This document shows positions 16,456-23,236 of a stretch of DNA of 32,985 nt, in pieces. Source of the DNA: Eubacteriales Family XIII. Incertae Sedis bacterium (GTDB lineage Bacteria; Bacillota; Clostridia; Peptostreptococcales; Anaerovoracaceae); assembly GCA_031272485.1 (NCBI GenBank), contig JAISTV010000005.1:1-32985 (forward strand), given 5' to 3'. The position numbers were made by a program, and so were the translations under genes. Each line of letters begins with the position of its first letter. Position 1 is the first letter of the stretch. Under the pieces are notes generated by a model. The model ran no database searches. It was not told the origin of the DNA and saw nothing but the letters and a program-made list of their open reading frames with translations.

Positions 16456-16637
16456 ATCTTCACCTCACATCGCCTCAGAATCTTATTCGCCGTAATCTAG
16501 TTAATCTCCCTGTGCCGCGGAACCGGTTCCTTGTGCCTTCCATTAGACCAAATCTCATGCGGCCCGTCGTCATGTCCCGTGGACAGTGGCCGGTAGCCCA
16601 TCTTCCGGAGCTTCCGAACTAAGTCTCGTCTCTTCAT
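16452..16637 (-). pseudogene. hicA: hicA toxin gene with in-frame amber codon
   Basis: From ATG 16637 (AAGGG at spacing 5) the frame reads MKRRDLVRKLRKMGYRPL, then the HicA-type catalytic-His region GPHEIWSNGRHKEPVPRHRE, IN, and then TAG at 16499-16497. In the same frame ITANKILRRCEVKM and TGA (16454-16452) follow. HicA proteins, dsRBD-like mRNA interferases of about 60 residues, commonly have Glu after PRHREIN, so a single GAG-to-TAG change would explain the stop. No frameshift is needed. The truncated 46-residue product keeps the catalytic His but lacks the C-terminal helix. The promoter, ribosome site and hicB coupling are intact, which suggests a recent mutation, a sequencing error, or amber readthrough. 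Confidence 0.85.
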
Positions 16638-16655
16638 GTCTGCCCTTCATCAATA

Positions 16656-16684
16656 ATCATACGTATTTAATACGTATCTGTCAA
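16656..16684 (-). promoter_or_regulatory. hicAB promoter with palindromic operator in its spacer
   Basis: Leftward TTGACA (16684-16679), 17-bp spacer, TATGAT (16661-16656), 18 bp before the hicA ATG. Two palindromic octamers, ATACGTAT-TTA-ATACGTAT (16659-16677), fill the spacer and touch the -10. This is where a ribbon-helix-helix HicB would be expected to bind for autorepression; the binding is inferred. Confidence 0.75.
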
Positions 16685-16705
16685 TAACCCGCACCCCCCA
16701 CCGCA

Positions 16706-16842
16706 CTGCGCAAAATTTCAGTATTTCGGGTGTCCGTACCCCCCACCACCGCCCGCCGCCTCGCAAAATTTCAGTATTTCGTGTGCAAACCCCAGATGTT
16801 ACCAGTATTAGTACACGAAATATTGAAATTTTGCGTAGTGGA
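16706..16842 (+). repeat. Complex repeat element A (137 bp; cores 2, 3 and inverted 4)
   Basis: It contains three copies of the 22-bp core: 16710-16731 (direct, diverged at its end), 16763-16784 (direct, exact) and 16813-16834 (inverted, one mismatch). The last two form a 72-bp inverted-repeat unit with a 28-base inner segment. It is a direct repeat of element B (17757-17893), with the same length and internal spacing. It lies just past the nuclease gene stop and may fold as a hairpin in its transcript. Confidence 0.9.
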
Positions 16843-16850
16843 ATAGATAG

Positions 16851-17708
16851 TTAGCTTGTCTGTTCTTCGCGCCTTGGCAGGAGATTATGCAGTTTCTCGT
16901 GCATGGCGCCAAATTGAGATGTACGAATTTCTATTCGCTTCCCCAGCCGTGCCGCCAGCACAAAGGCAAAATCTCGTAGCAAGTTTTTGTTGTACAGCTG
17001 AATCGTGCTGAGCTGCATGACTTGAATCCCTTGCTTTTCAAGTATGCTCGCCCGCACCATATCTTCGCCTTGTTTGCTAGCGGTTGCGTGGTATTCATGG
17101 CTTTGATATTCGATAGCGAGTCTGGCTTTCTTGTAATACAGGTCTACGAAGAACCTGTTGACTCCGAACCACTTTCTGTTGCCGGCATTGAGCGGAATCT
17201 CGTGGTTGAGTGTGGCGCCTTTCAGCCCGTAACCGCCGAGCAGGTGGGGCAGGGTCAGAAACATGTAAGTAAAGGACTCCATGATGGACCAGCTTCCGTT
17301 TTCAATATACTTGGCTGCTCGCACAGCTTTGCGATGACCAGTGTGCTTTTTCGTCTTTTTCAGGAAACTGCGGATTTTCTCTTTAGACGTTACCGCTTCC
17401 TCCGGTTTTCCGGGCGGATGGTAGCACATCTGCAGTCCCAGCAGGATCAGACGTTGTATATCCAACTCCTCCGCCAGCTGCAAAAACGTCAGTTCCGGGG
17501 AGGCGACGTAAATGTCTCCAACTTTGACGATTGCGCCTTTTGGTAAGGGTAGTTGTGAAGTGTGTATGCATATGTTGCTTGCCTGATATCGAGCGTTGTA
17601 GCTGTCGAAAGTGTAGTCACGACTTACGGATTCGCCGGCGGGGTAGATGCTCGGTAGGTGCGGGATGCAGTGATTGTTGGCAGCCGTTCTGTGGCTTATG
17701 TATCTCAT
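16851..17708 (-). CDS. DUF559-like PD-(D/E)XK endonuclease-family protein
   Basis: I choose ATG 17708, which has AAGGAG at spacing 10; an in-frame ATG at 17729 has no ribosome site. The 285-residue protein has an N-terminal half with VGDIYVASPELTFLQLAEEL, a motif seen in a family of AbiEi/DUF559-like proteins common in gut Actinobacteria and Firmicutes, then a basic linker. The C-terminal nuclease-like fold follows: E144 in SIMESF, GYGLKGATLNHEI, D189 in FFVDLYYKKARLAIEYQ, E200-Y-Q202, and SHEYH. That layout (E, then D about 10 residues before E-x-Q) fits the PD-(D/E)XK/Vsr-like superfamily. Function is unknown; defence against mobile DNA or a toxin-antitoxin-like role are inferences. It sits alone between direct repeat elements A and B. 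Its base composition is lower in GC than its neighbours, which suggests transfer. Confidence 0.75.
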   Translation of the reverse strand: MRYISHRTAANNHCIPHLPSIYPAGESVSRDYTFDSYNARYQASNICIHTSQLPLPKGAIVKVGDIYVASPELTFLQLAEELDIQRLILLGLQMCYHPPGKPEEAVTSKEKIRSFLKKTKKHTGHRKAVRAAKYIENGSWSIMESFTYMFLTLPHLLGGYGLKGATLNHEIPLNAGNRKWFGVNRFFVDLYYKKARLAIEYQSHEYHATASKQGEDMVRASILEKQGIQVMQLSTIQLYNKNLLRDFAFVLAARLGKRIEIRTSQFGAMHEKLHNLLPRREEQTS

Positions 17709-17756
17709 GGGCTTTGTTCTCCTTTGCATTTCTTTAGAGTTTGAGGCTGTAGCAGC

Positions 17757-17893
17757 CTGCGCAAAATTTCAATATTTCGTGTATCCGCACTCCCCGTCGA
17801 CGCCCGCCGCCTCGCAAAATTTCAGAATTTCGTGTGAAAACACCAGATATTACCAGTATTAGTACACGAAATACTGAAATTTTGCGCAGTGGA
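17757..17893 (+). repeat. Complex repeat element B (137 bp; cores 5, 6 and inverted 7)
   Basis: It has the same structure as element A: cores at 17761-17782 (direct), 17814-17835 (direct) and 17864-17885 (inverted), with 53 bp between the starts of the two direct cores, exactly as in A. The inner 28-base segment is also conserved (CCAGAT, then TTACCAGTATTAGT). It lies about 50 bp upstream of the nuclease start; a TTGAAA in the first core might serve as a -35 on the minus strand, but no good -10 follows. Confidence 0.9.
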
Positions 17894-17894
17894 G
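17864..17894 (-). repeat. Right terminal inverted repeat (31 bp)
   Basis: Exact reverse complement of 16014-16044. Together they bracket hicAB, element A and the nuclease gene (about 1.88 kb). Confidence 0.9.
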
Positions 17895-17973
17895 CGCGTG
17901 CAGTGGCGCAGTGGAGCGCGTGCGGGGGCGCAGTGGAGCGCGTGCGGGGCGCGGTGGGGGGCGCGTGCGGGCG
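17885..17973. repeat. GC-rich 22-bp tandem repeat, about four copies
   Basis: Units start at 17885, 17907, 17929 and 17950 with the form CGCAGTGGAGCGCGTGCGGG; the last is degenerate. The array starts inside the right terminal repeat and ends 7 bp before the dprA stop, on its downstream side. Confidence 0.8.
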
Positions 17974-17980
17974 CCCGGCT

Positions 17981-18898
17981 TTACCGCGTTATCAGGATTC
18001 GGCCGGCGGCGTAGTGTACTAAGCCTTTCATTTCGAGGAGGGTTACGGCGCTGCGTATCTCGCTTTCGCTTGCGCGGGTGAGCAGGGCGGCTTCTTCCGG
18101 GCGTATCTCGCCGTTTTCCAGCACCAGGTCGTGCACCGCGCGCTCGAGGCCTGTGAGCCGCACCGCCTTCTTCCCGGACGCGTGCAGCCGTATGCCCAGG
18201 TCCGCTATCACGTCGTCCAGAAACACCAGCGGCCTTGCCCCGTCGGCAATGAGCTTGTTGCAACCTATGCTCGTCTTGCGATTGATATTGCCGGGCACGG
18301 CGTAAACCTCGCGGCCCTGTTCGGCGGCACGCTCGGCGGTAATCAGCGAGCCGGAGGAGATGGCCGCCTCCACCACGACGGTGGCGTACGAAAGGCCGCT
18401 GATAATCCGGTTGCGCTGCGGGAAGGTGTACTTGCTCGCGGGATAACCGGGCGGGTACTCGGAAAGCACGAGCCCGTCGTGCAGAATCTGCCGCAGCAGC
18501 CCGCCGTTGTTCATGGGAAAACATATGTCTATGCCTGTCCCGAACACAGCGACCGTGCGCCCGCCCCCCGCGAGCGCCCCCTGGTGCGCGTAGGAGTCTA
18601 TGCCTTCCGCCATGCCTGAGACCACGACCACGCCGTGTTCGGCGCAGCGCTTGCCGAGGTTGTAGGCCACCCACTTGCCGTACTCCGTCGCCCGCCGGCT
18701 GCCCACCACGGCCACCGTGGGCAGGGACAGTACCGACAGGTCGCCGCGGTAGTATAGGAGCTCCGGCGCATCCTTAATGAGCGACAGCAGGACCGGGTAG
18801 TCCGCCGACCCCAGCCCAAACGTCCCGACGGGCGGCAGCGTCCCCGCCTGCGCCGCGCGTGCGTCCTGCGCACCGCGCGCTTCAAATTCCATCGCCAT
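17981..18898 (-). CDS. dprA: DNA-processing protein DprA
   Basis: The 305-residue protein carries the DprA Rossmann-type core: VVGSRRATEYG (about 65-74), VVSGMAEGIDSYAHQGAL (92-109), AVFGTGIDICFPMN, SEYPPG, FPQRNRIISGLS (159-170), VVVEAAISSGSLITAERA, and AVPGNINRKTSIGCNKLI. A C-terminal winged-helix region (LENGEIRPEEAALLTRASES) follows. DprA binds incoming single-stranded DNA and loads RecA during natural transformation. The N-terminal part is short and lacks an obvious SAM/HhH domain. The ATG follows the comM stop directly (TAGATG), with GGGGG at about spacing 8, so the two are translationally coupled. It is the last gene of yraN-comM-dprA; no T-rich terminator follows, only the GC-rich repeat array. 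Confidence 0.95.
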   Translation of the reverse strand: MAMEFEARGAQDARAAQAGTLPPVGTFGLGSADYPVLLSLIKDAPELLYYRGDLSVLSLPTVAVVGSRRATEYGKWVAYNLGKRCAEHGVVVVSGMAEGIDSYAHQGALAGGGRTVAVFGTGIDICFPMNNGGLLRQILHDGLVLSEYPPGYPASKYTFPQRNRIISGLSYATVVVEAAISSGSLITAERAAEQGREVYAVPGNINRKTSIGCNKLIADGARPLVFLDDVIADLGIRLHASGKKAVRLTGLERAVHDLVLENGEIRPEEAALLTRASESEIRSAVTLLEMKGLVHYAAGRILITR

Positions 18899-20458
18899 CT
18901 AAAACACCCCCGTTCCCGTAAGCAGGTCGCGCCGCCGGTAGCCGAGCGCCTCCGCCACGTGCGCCGTCTGAATCTCCCCCGGCACGTCCGCCAGGTCCGC
19001 TATGGTTCGCGCCACCTTCCGGATGCGGTGCCCCTGCCGCGCGCTCAGGCCGAACCGCCGGTGCGCGTCCATGAGAAGCTGTTCCGCCTCCCCGGAAAGC
19101 GGGCAGAATTCCTCCACGCAGTCCGAGGAAAGCTCTCCGTTCACCGAGATGTCCGTCCCCTCGTACCGCACGCGCTGCACCTCGCGCGCCCGCAGCACCT
19201 CCGCGAGCATCTCCGCGGAGGACAGGCTCTTCGCGTCCCCGTAAAGCTCCTGCTCCGCCACCGCCGTAAGGTAAAAGTGCAGGTCGATCCGGTCGAGCAG
19301 CGGCCCGGAAATCCGCCCCAGGTACCGCCGCCGCCGGCTGTCCGAGCACGTGCAGCAGTGCATGGGGTCCCCGTAATACCCGCACGGGCATGGGTTCATG
19401 GCCGTCACTAAGATAAACCGGCAGGGGTGGCGGTACTTCTTGTCCGCCCGCGACAGGTCCACGTACCCGTTCTCCAGCGGCTGGCGCAGCATGTCCAGCG
19501 TCCGTGCGTCGAACTCCGGCAGCTCGTCCAAGAACAGAATCCCCCGGTGCGCCAGCGTGAGCTCCCCAGGGTTGGCCGCGCTTCCCCCGCCTATGAGCGC
19601 CACCGACGTGATGTTGTGGTGCGGCGCCCGAAACGGCCGCTTGCGCGTGAGCTTGCCTGCCTCGCCTTCCTCCGTGACCCCGGCAATGGAGTGCAGCTTA
19701 GTCACCTCTATGCTCTCCTCCTCTGTGAGGCCGGGCAGGATGGTGGGAAGCCGCCCGGCCAGCATGCTCTTGCCCGTCCCCGGCGGCCCGCACAGCGAAA
19801 GCCCGTGGCAGCCCGCCGCGCAGATGAGAAACGCCCGCTTGGCCGCCTCCTGTCCGCGCACGTCCGCGTAGTCCCCGTACTCCTCTGTATCCCCGCAGGG
19901 CAGCGGCTCGAACGCGTGCCCGTCCGAGTGCACCGGCGCTATGAGCTCCTCCCCCTTCAGGTGGGCTATGAGCTCCCGCAGATTCCGCACCGGAAAGTAG
20001 GTCATGTCCGAGATGGGCTTAACCTCCTCCACGTTCTCCGCCGGCAGGTATATCTGCCGCACCCCCGACTCCTTGAGCCCCAGCACGAACGCCACCGCCA
20101 TGCCTATGCGGTTCACCGTCCCGTCGAGGCTCAGCTCGCCCAAAAAAGCGCTGTCTGAAACTGAGCCGTCCCCCGCCAGCCCGGCCGCCGTGAGAATCCC
20201 TACGGCTATGGGCAGGTCGAAATGGCTGCCTTCCTTGCGCGCCCCCGCCGGCGAGAGGTTCACCGTGATGCGCCGCAGCGGAAACTGCGCGTCCGCGTTC
20301 AGGATGGCCGAGCGCACCCGCTCCTTGGACTCGCGCACCGTGGTCCCCGGCAGCCCCACCAGATTGAGCGCCGGCAGTCCCTGCGCTATGTCCGTCTCCA
20401 CGAACACCGGCTCCGTAATCAGCCCGCAAAGGGCTATGGTCTTGATAATCGACATCAT
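18899..20458 (-). CDS. comM: YifB/ComM family Mg-chelatase-like AAA+ ATPase
   Basis: The 519-residue protein starts MMSIIKTIALCGLITEP with AAGGAGG at spacing 7. It has the N-terminal ChlI-like fold (GLPALNLVGLPGTTVRESKE, RITVNLSPAGARKEGSHFDL), Walker A GPPGTGKS at 224-231, the histidine segment RPFRAPHHNITSVALIGGG, Walker B-type GILFLDELPEF, a Cys-rich NPCPCGYYGD loop, and the C-terminal SARQGHRIRKVARTIADLA helix bundle. ComM homologues are hexameric branch-migration helicases that extend recombination tracts during natural transformation. The gene is 12 bp downstream of yraN and abuts dprA, so it is part of a competence/DNA-uptake operon. Length is typical (about 500). Confidence 0.95.
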   Translation of the reverse strand: MMSIIKTIALCGLITEPVFVETDIAQGLPALNLVGLPGTTVRESKERVRSAILNADAQFPLRRITVNLSPAGARKEGSHFDLPIAVGILTAAGLAGDGSVSDSAFLGELSLDGTVNRIGMAVAFVLGLKESGVRQIYLPAENVEEVKPISDMTYFPVRNLRELIAHLKGEELIAPVHSDGHAFEPLPCGDTEEYGDYADVRGQEAAKRAFLICAAGCHGLSLCGPPGTGKSMLAGRLPTILPGLTEEESIEVTKLHSIAGVTEEGEAGKLTRKRPFRAPHHNITSVALIGGGSAANPGELTLAHRGILFLDELPEFDARTLDMLRQPLENGYVDLSRADKKYRHPCRFILVTAMNPCPCGYYGDPMHCCTCSDSRRRRYLGRISGPLLDRIDLHFYLTAVAEQELYGDAKSLSSAEMLAEVLRAREVQRVRYEGTDISVNGELSSDCVEEFCPLSGEAEQLLMDAHRRFGLSARQGHRIRKVARTIADLADVPGEIQTAHVAEALGYRRRDLLTGTGVF

Positions 20459-20470
20459 GGCGCCGCCTCC

Positions 20471-20842
20471 TTAAAACGCGTTTTGGATGACGCAGATGTC
20501 GCTGTCCCCGTCCGCGCCCAGCACCTCGATTACGTCGAAGCGAAAGTCCGTGTCGTCGTCTATCCCCAGCCGGTAGTCGTCCCGCACGATGCAGTACTGC
20601 GCCACCCGGCGGATGTGCCGGCGCTTGTCCTTCGTGACCGCCTCGCAGGGTCGCCCGTAGCGCTCGCCCCGCCTGCATTTGACTTCAATGAAACACAGCA
20701 GATTTTTTTTCCGGGCAATCATGTCTATCTCGCCGAGCTTGCACCGGTAGTTGCGGAAGAGAATCTCCCAGCCGTGCCTTGTCAGATACTCCGCGGCGAT
20801 TTCCTCCCCCGCCGCGCCTACTTCTTTGTTGCAAAATTCCAT
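20471..20842 (-). CDS. yraN: YraN/UPF0102 family putative nuclease
   Basis: The 123-residue protein starts at ATG 20842 with AAGGAG at spacing 7. The open frame extends upstream but without a ribosome site and with no family similarity. It opens MEFCNKEVGAAGEEIAAEYL and has the UPF0102 PD-(D/E)XK-type signature GEIDMIARKKNLLCFIEVKC, with D40, E53 and K55 as candidate active-site residues, then RRGERYGRPCEAVTKDKRR. Family members are small predicted endonucleases found next to comM, dprA or rnhB in many bacteria; the precise role is unknown. It is the first gene of the leftward operon. Confidence 0.92.
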   Translation of the reverse strand: MEFCNKEVGAAGEEIAAEYLTRHGWEILFRNYRCKLGEIDMIARKKNLLCFIEVKCRRGERYGRPCEAVTKDKRRHIRRVAQYCIVRDDYRLGIDDDTDFRFDVIEVLGADGDSDICVIQNAF

Positions 20843-20936
20843 AACAGGTCTCCTTCGTATGCCAATGGATAAGTGATAGTTGTTTGTCGCGGCGCCACCC
20901 TTGCTTCCCGTACATGGTATGACGACCACAAAAACC

Positions 20937-20965
20937 ATTGTAGCCCAAATACTGGGAATATGCAA
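20937..20965 (-). promoter_or_regulatory. Candidate promoter of yraN-comM-dprA
   Basis: Leftward TTGCAT (20965-20960), 17-bp spacer, TACAAT (20942-20937), giving a leader of about 90 bp. Found by motif only. Confidence 0.4.
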
Positions 20966-21034
20966 GAAGTTTTTTACAATCTCCATAAAAAATGTATTTC
21001 CGCCCCGCAAAAATCCCAAAAAACAGGCCTGCCC

Positions 21035-21062
21035 TTGCAAAAACACTTTTTGCCTATATAAT
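21035..21062 (+). promoter_or_regulatory. topA promoter with internal palindrome
   Basis: TTGCAA (21035-21040), 16-bp spacer, TATAAT (21057-21062). The spacer holds a 7-bp inverted repeat, GCAAAAA-CAC-TTTTTGC (21037-21053), overlapping the -35. It could be an operator or a supercoiling-sensitive structure. Confidence 0.65.
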
Positions 21063-21087
21063 AGTAGCAATGTGTTATAGGCCATGG

Positions 21088-21108
21088 GCAGCGAGGGGAT
21101 TTCGCTGC
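21088..21108 (+). promoter_or_regulatory. Leader hairpin upstream of topA
   Basis: A 7-bp stem (GCAGCGA / TCGCTGC) with a 7-base loop lies in the untranslated leader 37 bp before the topA ATG. No T tail follows, so it is not a terminator; it may affect message stability. Confidence 0.4.
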
Positions 21109-21145
21109 GAGGGGGAGACCCGGTAAAACAAGGAGAGGAGAACGA

Positions 21146-23224
21146 ATGGCTTCTAAAGCAACAGACTCCAAAGCGCTCGTTATCGTAGAGTCGCCGTCCA
21201 AGGCGAAGACCATCGGCAAGTTTTTAGGGAAGAGATACAAGGTGGTGGCGTCCGTGGGACACGTGCGCGACCTGCCGAAGAGCAAACTGGGCATAGAAAA
21301 AGAGAACAACTTTGAGCCCGCGTACATAAACATTCGCGGGAAGGGGGACGTGATTCGTGAACTGAAGAAGGAAGCGAAGGGCGCCACGAAGGTCTTTCTG
21401 GCTACCGACCCGGACCGCGAGGGCGAGGCCATTTCCTGGCACATAGCGCACCTGCTGGGCCTGAGTCCGGACCAGCCGAACCGCATAGAGTTTAATGAGA
21501 TTACCAAGGAAGCCGTGATCAACGCGGTGAAAAAGCCGCGCGCCATAAACCAGAACCTGGTGGACGCGCAGCAGGCGCGGCGTGTGCTGGACCGTCTGGT
21601 GGGCTACGAAATCAGCCCGCTGCTGTGGCGGAAGATCCGGCGCGGGCTTTCCGCGGGGCGCGTGCAGAGCGCGGCGCTTAAGATTATCTGCGACCGGGAG
21701 AAGGAGATTCAGGCCTTCATTCCCAAGGAATACTGGAACATCACGGTGTCGCTGGCCAAGCAGCAGGGCGACCGGAAGGCGTTTTCCGCGCGGCTGATAG
21801 AGAAGGCCGGCGAGAAGCTCACGGTGGAGAGCAAGCTTCAGGCGGACGAGGTGCTGGCGGACCTTGAGAAGGGCGGCTACTACGTCTCGCGCGTGGAGAA
21901 GAAGGAACGCATCCGCAAGCCGTTTGCGCCGTTTACCACCAGCAGCCTGCAGCAGGACGCCTCGGTCAAGCTCGGGTTTTACACCAAGCGGGTCATGAGC
22001 GTGGCGCAGCAGCTGTACGAAGGCGTGGAGATCAAGGGGAAGGGGACCGTGGGTCTCATCTCCTACATCCGTACGGACTCGGTGCGCATATCCGCCGAGG
22101 CGGAGGCCATGGTGCGCGGCTACATAACCGCGAACTACCCGCCGGAGTACCTGGGGAACAACCAGTATACGAACAAGAAGAAGGACGTGCAGGACGCGCA
22201 CGAGGCCATAAGGCCCTCCTACGTGGACCTGCGTCCGGAGGATATAAAAGGCTCGCTTACGAGCGACCAGTACCGGCTCTACAAGCTCATCTGGTCGCGC
22301 TTCGTGGCAAGCCGCATGTCGCCGGCGGTCTTTGACGCGGTTTCCGCGGACGTGAAGAACGGGGACTACCTGTTCCGCGCCACGGGCTCCAAGCTCAAGT
22401 TCGACGGCTTCCTGCGCGTGTATCAGACCAACGGGGACGACGACGAGGGCAAGATGCTCCCGGACATAGAGCAGGACGAAGCGCTGGAGAAGCGGGACCT
22501 TACGGCGGAGCAGAACTTTACACAGCCCCCGGCGCGGTTTACCGAGGCCAGCCTCGTCAAGGAGCTCGAGGACAAGGACATTGGCAGACCTTCCACGTAC
22601 GTGCCCATAATCGCCACGCTCATAGACCGCAAGTACATCCTGCGGGAGAAGAAGACGCTCAAGCCCACGGACCTGGGGTTCGTGGTCACGGAACTCATGG
22701 AGAACTACTTCAAGGAGATTGTGGACACGGGCTTTACGGCGTCCATGGAGGACCGGCTCGACGACATAGAGGTGCAGGGCATAGACTGGCACAAGGTGGT
22801 GAGCGACTTCTATGCCATTCTGGACGAGGAGCTTAAGGTGGCGGACCGCGAGATAGAGCGGGTGGAGCTGCCGGTGGAGATTACGGACGAGGTGTGCGAG
22901 CTGTGCGGCAAGCCCATGGCCATCAAGCACGGCCCGTTCGGAGAGTTCCTGGCCTGTACGGGCTATCCCGACTGCAAAAATACCAAGGCCATCGTGAAGA
23001 CCATTGGCGTAGCCTGCCCGGTGTGCGGCAAGGACATCGTGGCGCGGCGCTCGAAGCGGGGCCGGACGTTCTACGGGTGCAGCGGCTACCCGGAGTGCCG
23101 GCAGGTATACTGGAACAAGCCGGTGGACAAGAAGTGCCCGCAGTGCGGCGCGCTGCTCATGGAGAAGAAAACCAAGGCGGGCGACTACGCCTGCAGCAAC
23201 CCCGAATGCGATTATCGGGAGTAG
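21146..23224 (+). CDS. topA: DNA topoisomerase I (type IA)
   Basis: The 692-residue protein has the N-terminal Toprim domain (LVIVESPSKAKTIGKFLG; acidic ATDPDREGE at 86-94), the catalytic Tyr307 in ISYIRTDSVR, HEAIRPS, and DIGRPSTYVPIIATLIDRKY. Three C-terminal Cys4 zinc ribbons follow: CELCG...GYPDC, CPVCG...GYPEC and CPQCG...NPEC. It relaxes negative supercoils by single-strand passage. Ribosome site AAGGAGAGGAG precedes the ATG. Its stop codon overlaps the ribosome site of hslV 12 bp downstream, so at least topA-hslV-hslU look co-transcribed. Length and domains are ordinary for Firmicutes. Confidence 0.97.
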   Translation: MASKATDSKALVIVESPSKAKTIGKFLGKRYKVVASVGHVRDLPKSKLGIEKENNFEPAYINIRGKGDVIRELKKEAKGATKVFLATDPDREGEAISWHIAHLLGLSPDQPNRIEFNEITKEAVINAVKKPRAINQNLVDAQQARRVLDRLVGYEISPLLWRKIRRGLSAGRVQSAALKIICDREKEIQAFIPKEYWNITVSLAKQQGDRKAFSARLIEKAGEKLTVESKLQADEVLADLEKGGYYVSRVEKKERIRKPFAPFTTSSLQQDASVKLGFYTKRVMSVAQQLYEGVEIKGKGTVGLISYIRTDSVRISAEAEAMVRGYITANYPPEYLGNNQYTNKKKDVQDAHEAIRPSYVDLRPEDIKGSLTSDQYRLYKLIWSRFVASRMSPAVFDAVSADVKNGDYLFRATGSKLKFDGFLRVYQTNGDDDEGKMLPDIEQDEALEKRDLTAEQNFTQPPARFTEASLVKELEDKDIGRPSTYVPIIATLIDRKYILREKKTLKPTDLGFVVTELMENYFKEIVDTGFTASMEDRLDDIEVQGIDWHKVVSDFYAILDEELKVADREIERVELPVEITDEVCELCGKPMAIKHGPFGEFLACTGYPDCKNTKAIVKTIGVACPVCGKDIVARRSKRGRTFYGCSGYPECRQVYWNKPVDKKCPQCGALLMEKKTKAGDYACSNPECDYRE

Positions 23225-23236
23225 GAGGAACGGACT

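Larger units (their letters stand above)
20843..21145. other. Divergent intergenic region between yraN and topA
   Basis: These 303 bp hold no gene. I see a plausible leftward promoter, the topA promoter with a palindrome in its spacer, and a short leader hairpin before topA. The middle part (20966-21030) is A/T-rich with poly-A/T tracts and nothing recognisable. Confidence 0.7.

Noticed and set aside
16023-17885. The seven 22-bp cores as a CRISPR array
   Set aside because: Copies are in both orientations, intervals range from 53 bp to hundreds, and genes lie between them; no Cas genes nearby.
16706-17893. Integron attC sites
   Set aside because: The paired-core layout is suggestive, but canonical attC core heptamers and an integrase gene were not found; kept only as an analogy.
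20843-21085. N-terminal extension of YraN by 81 residues
   Set aside because: The extension covers the divergent promoter region, has no ribosome site, and the family starts at the internal Met at 20842, which has AAGGAG at good spacing.
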